From positions 1 through 45,194 of the forward strand of contig JABABO010000058.1 in NCBI GenBank assembly GCA_014238195.1: a stretch of DNA of 45,194 nucleotides, written 5' to 3'. The position numbers and the translations under genes are program-made. The notes under the pieces are model-generated. The model was not told where the DNA came from, searched no databases, and saw only the letters and a program-made list of their open reading frames with translations. Shown here piece by piece: positions 43,245-45,194 of this stretch (position 1 is the first letter of the stretch; the number at the start of each line of letters is the position of its first letter). This DNA is from Kordiimonadaceae bacterium (GTDB lineage: Bacteria > Pseudomonadota > Alphaproteobacteria > Sphingomonadales > Kordiimonadaceae).

Positions 43245-44495
43245 ATGCGGTATTCAGCGGCTAAAATATTGTGGCAAGGATTAACAGGTAATCGTGGGTG
43301 GAAATCAGTTTGGCGTGAACCACAGCCAAAATCCGAGTATGATATTATTGTTGTTGGTGGCGGTGGTCACGGTCTTGCCACAGCATACTATCTCGCTAAA
43401 AAGTTTGGTCACAAGAACATAGCTGTTTTGGAAAAGGGATGGATTGGCTCAGGGAATGTAGGGCGTAATACGACGATTATTCGGTCGAATTACCTGTTGC
43501 CAGGAAATGGCCCTTTCTATGAAATGTCAATGAAGCTGTGGGAAAATCTTGAACAAGAGCTTAACTATAATGCTATGGTGTCTCAGCGTGGTGTTGTCTA
43601 TTTGTCGCACAGTGATGCGCAACGTGATACGCTGGCCCGGCGCGGAAACGCGATGCGTCTCGCTGGGGCAGATGCCGTTCTGCTGGACGAAGCCGAAGTC
43701 CGTAAAAACTTTCCCTATTTTGATTATGATAATGCCCGGTTTCCGATCACTGGTGGTCTGCTTCAACCACGTGGGGGCACCGCGCGGCATGACGGTGTTG
43801 TATGGGGGTATGCCCGTGCAGCAGACCAACTGGGTGTTGATATTATCCAGAATTGTGAAGTCACCAATTTTTTAATTGATAACGGTGTTTGCAGCGGCGT
43901 TGAAACAAGCCGAGGGGTTATTAAGGCTAAAAAAACCGCGGTTTGCGTGGCGGGCTCATCTAGTAAGGTTATGGCAAAAGCCAATATGCGCTTGCCGATC
44001 GAAAGTCATGTTCTACAAGCCTATGTCACCGAAGGCCTAAAGCCTGTCATACCAGGTGTTGTTGTGTTTGGGGCAGGGCATTTCTATATCTCGCAATCCG
44101 ATAAAGGCGGGCTGGTTTTTGGCGGCGATGTTGATGGGTATAATACTTATGCGCAGCGGGGCGGTATGCCCGTCCTGGAACATTCCTGTGAAGGTGGGGT
44201 TGCGTTAATGCCGATGATTAGTCGCGCCCGTGTCCTGCGAACCTGGGGCGGGCTGGTGGATATGTCTATGGATGGCTCCCCCTTCATTGATAAAACAGCC
44301 ATTTCAGGCCTCTATTTTAATGGCGGGTGGTGTTATGGCGGATTTAAAGCGACACCAGCATCGGGCTATTGCTATGCGCATCTTATTGCCAAAGACACGT
44401 ACCATCCAAATGCCGCAGCCTATCGGTTAGACCGGTATCTGTCAGGACGAATGCTAGATGAACGCGGCGTAGGGGCACAGCCTAACCTGCACTGA
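43245..44495 (+). CDS. soxB: Sarcosine oxidase beta subunit (SoxB)
   Basis: The 416-aa flavoprotein is the catalytic subunit of heterotetrameric sarcosine oxidase. It oxidatively demethylates sarcosine to glycine and passes the methyl carbon to THF. It starts MRYSAAKILWQGLTGNRGW, typical of SoxB. The FAD-binding motif VVGGGGHGLATAYYLAKKFG (about 36-55) follows. RHDGVVWGYARAAD near 180 contains the His expected to hold FMN covalently, and NGGWCYGGFKATPASG (about 364-379) is a SoxB hallmark. GAGGTG lies 4 nt before the ATG. Confidence 0.95.
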   Translation: MRYSAAKILWQGLTGNRGWKSVWREPQPKSEYDIIVVGGGGHGLATAYYLAKKFGHKNIAVLEKGWIGSGNVGRNTTIIRSNYLLPGNGPFYEMSMKLWENLEQELNYNAMVSQRGVVYLSHSDAQRDTLARRGNAMRLAGADAVLLDEAEVRKNFPYFDYDNARFPITGGLLQPRGGTARHDGVVWGYARAADQLGVDIIQNCEVTNFLIDNGVCSGVETSRGVIKAKKTAVCVAGSSSKVMAKANMRLPIESHVLQAYVTEGLKPVIPGVVVFGAGHFYISQSDKGGLVFGGDVDGYNTYAQRGGMPVLEHSCEGGVALMPMISRARVLRTWGGLVDMSMDGSPFIDKTAISGLYFNGGWCYGGFKATPASGYCYAHLIAKDTYHPNAAAYRLDRYLSGRMLDERGVGAQPNLH

Positions 44496-44514
44496 TCAAC
44501 GAAGGGTAACGGAC

Positions 44515-44802
44515 ATGATTATCAACCACCCTCTATTAGGGCCTCGTGATGCCTCCGAATTTTATTATCTTGGGGACGCCTCACTTATTAACAGACCTGA
44601 TTGGCAAGCAGAGGACGCGATTGCCCAGTTTCACGACTATCTGTATCTTCGTGATAATCCTGCGGGTAAGCACCGTGAGCTTTGGTATCACGAGCAAGGT
44701 GACAGGTCATGGCTGGTCGTCACGCGCGATACAACAACCCACGAGATTACAAAAGTTGAACTGGCCCGCGATGTGGCTTTGACTGGGGGACAGGACAAAT
44801 GA
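44515..44802 (+). CDS. soxD: Sarcosine oxidase delta subunit (SoxD)
   Basis: The 95-aa protein is the small zinc-site subunit of sarcosine oxidase. The SoxD signatures GPRDASEFYYLGDA (about 9-22), YDYLYLRDNPAG-like text (FHDYLYLRDNPAGKHRELWYH) near 40 and GDRSWLVVTRDTTTHEI near 65 are present. The family usually has four Zn-binding Cys/His (commonly an early CPxCG-type motif). Here the N-terminus reads MIINHPLLGPRDASEF without visible Cys, so zinc binding may be lost or altered. It lies 19 nt after soxB and overlaps soxA by 4 nt. Confidence 0.92.
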   Translation: MIINHPLLGPRDASEFYYLGDASLINRPDWQAEDAIAQFHDYLYLRDNPAGKHRELWYHEQGDRSWLVVTRDTTTHEITKVELARDVALTGGQDK

Positions 44803-45194
44803 CTGAAAGCAATCGTATCGCTGGTGGACTGATCGACCGCACAAGAAAGTGCACGTTCGAATTTAATGGAAAAACCATGTCTGGTTATACAGGTGACACG
44901 CTTGCCTCAGCTTTGATCGCGGGTGGTGAAAGGCTGGTTGCTCGTTCTTTTAAATATCACCGACCACGCGGTATTTATACTGCAGGTTCAGAAGAGCCAA
45001 ACGCGCTTGTGACACTTGGAAGTGGCTCCACTCAGGAACCAAATACGCGTGCGACAGTGGCTGAAATTTATGATGGGTTAAAAGCGAGAAGTCAAAACCA
45101 TCGTGGGTCACTTAAATATGACTTGTTGGCAGTCAACGACTTTTTGTCACCGTTCCTGACAGCTGGCTTTTACTATAAAACTTTCATGTGGCCA
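44799..45194 (+). CDS. soxA: Sarcosine oxidase alpha subunit (SoxA), 5' part only
   Basis: The frame opens at ATG 44799, overlapping the soxD stop (ATGA), and runs off the right edge after 132 codons. The N-terminal domain RKCTFEFNGKTMSGYTGDTLASALIAGG (partly quoted) and FKYHRPRGIYTAGSEEPNALV (partly quoted) are the 2Fe-2S-ferredoxin-like start of SoxA. The full protein (about 1000 aa) binds NAD+ and THF and forms 5,10-methylene-THF. soxG would be expected beyond the window. Confidence 0.93.
   Translation, partial: MTESNRIAGGLIDRTRKCTFEFNGKTMSGYTGDTLASALIAGGERLVARSFKYHRPRGIYTAGSEEPNALVTLGSGSTQEPNTRATVAEIYDGLKARSQNHRGSLKYDLLAVNDFLSPFLTAGFYYKTFMWP

Overview
The window comes from an alphaproteobacterium, probably a marine or otherwise aquatic heterotroph. 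The evidence is a complete cpa/tad pilus locus of the Caulobacter/Rhizobium type, an alphaproteobacterial-style HisN phosphatase, a TRAP transporter, a TonB receptor and soxBDA sarcosine oxidase. The genus is not resolved. Composition is moderate in GC with AT-rich intergenic stretches. The genes are closely packed and many overlap by 1-8 nt.

Region 1 (1-15.9 kb) is a surface-attachment region. A very large secreted RTX protein runs off the left edge on the minus strand. It has Ca-binding nonapeptides, a cadherin-like domain, seven FG-GAP repeats, two VCBS repeats and then more RTX. Its reading frame is broken by an 8-G run near the N-terminus. Next is the Tad/Flp locus: pilin, prepilin peptidase and cpaB-C-D-E-F-tadB-tadC on the minus strand, and a divergent plus-strand operon of a TadG-like VWA protein plus two TadE-type pseudopilins.

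Region 2 (15.9-22.1 kb) is metabolic and housekeeping: hisN, a D-amino-acid (D-arginine-like) dehydrogenase, two small stress-type membrane proteins, a chemotaxis receptor, purU and a LysR regulator.

Region 3 (22.1-35.7 kb) is the most striking part. It is an apparently single minus-strand operon of eleven genes: hyuA-hyuB-LLM-acyl-CoA ligase-LLM-hotdog thioesterase-F420:NADP oxidoreductase-cofC-fbiC-cofE-cofD. It encodes the recognised core genes for making the deazaflavin cofactor F420, regeneration of F420H2 from NADPH, and two luciferase-like (LLM) candidate users of it. These are co-transcribed with an ATP-dependent hydantoinase/oxoprolinase-type enzyme and a CoA ligase. A 106-bp palindrome-rich repeat (about 91% identical) lies at each end.

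Region 4 (35.7-42.2 kb) holds a MarR regulator, a DctPQM TRAP transporter and a TonB-dependent receptor. Palindromes with the core AGTATACT lie upstream of hyuA and the TonB receptor, and a partial version lies upstream of dctP. I infer one regulon: outer-membrane uptake, inner-membrane uptake, ATP-dependent ring or amide opening, and F420-dependent redox of an unknown substrate, with F420 itself made on induction.

Region 5 (42.2 kb to the end) is a GlxA/GbdR-type AraC regulator divergent from soxB-soxD-soxA (soxA is cut by the right edge), for sarcosine oxidation feeding one-carbon folate. PurU lies on the other side of the F420 block.
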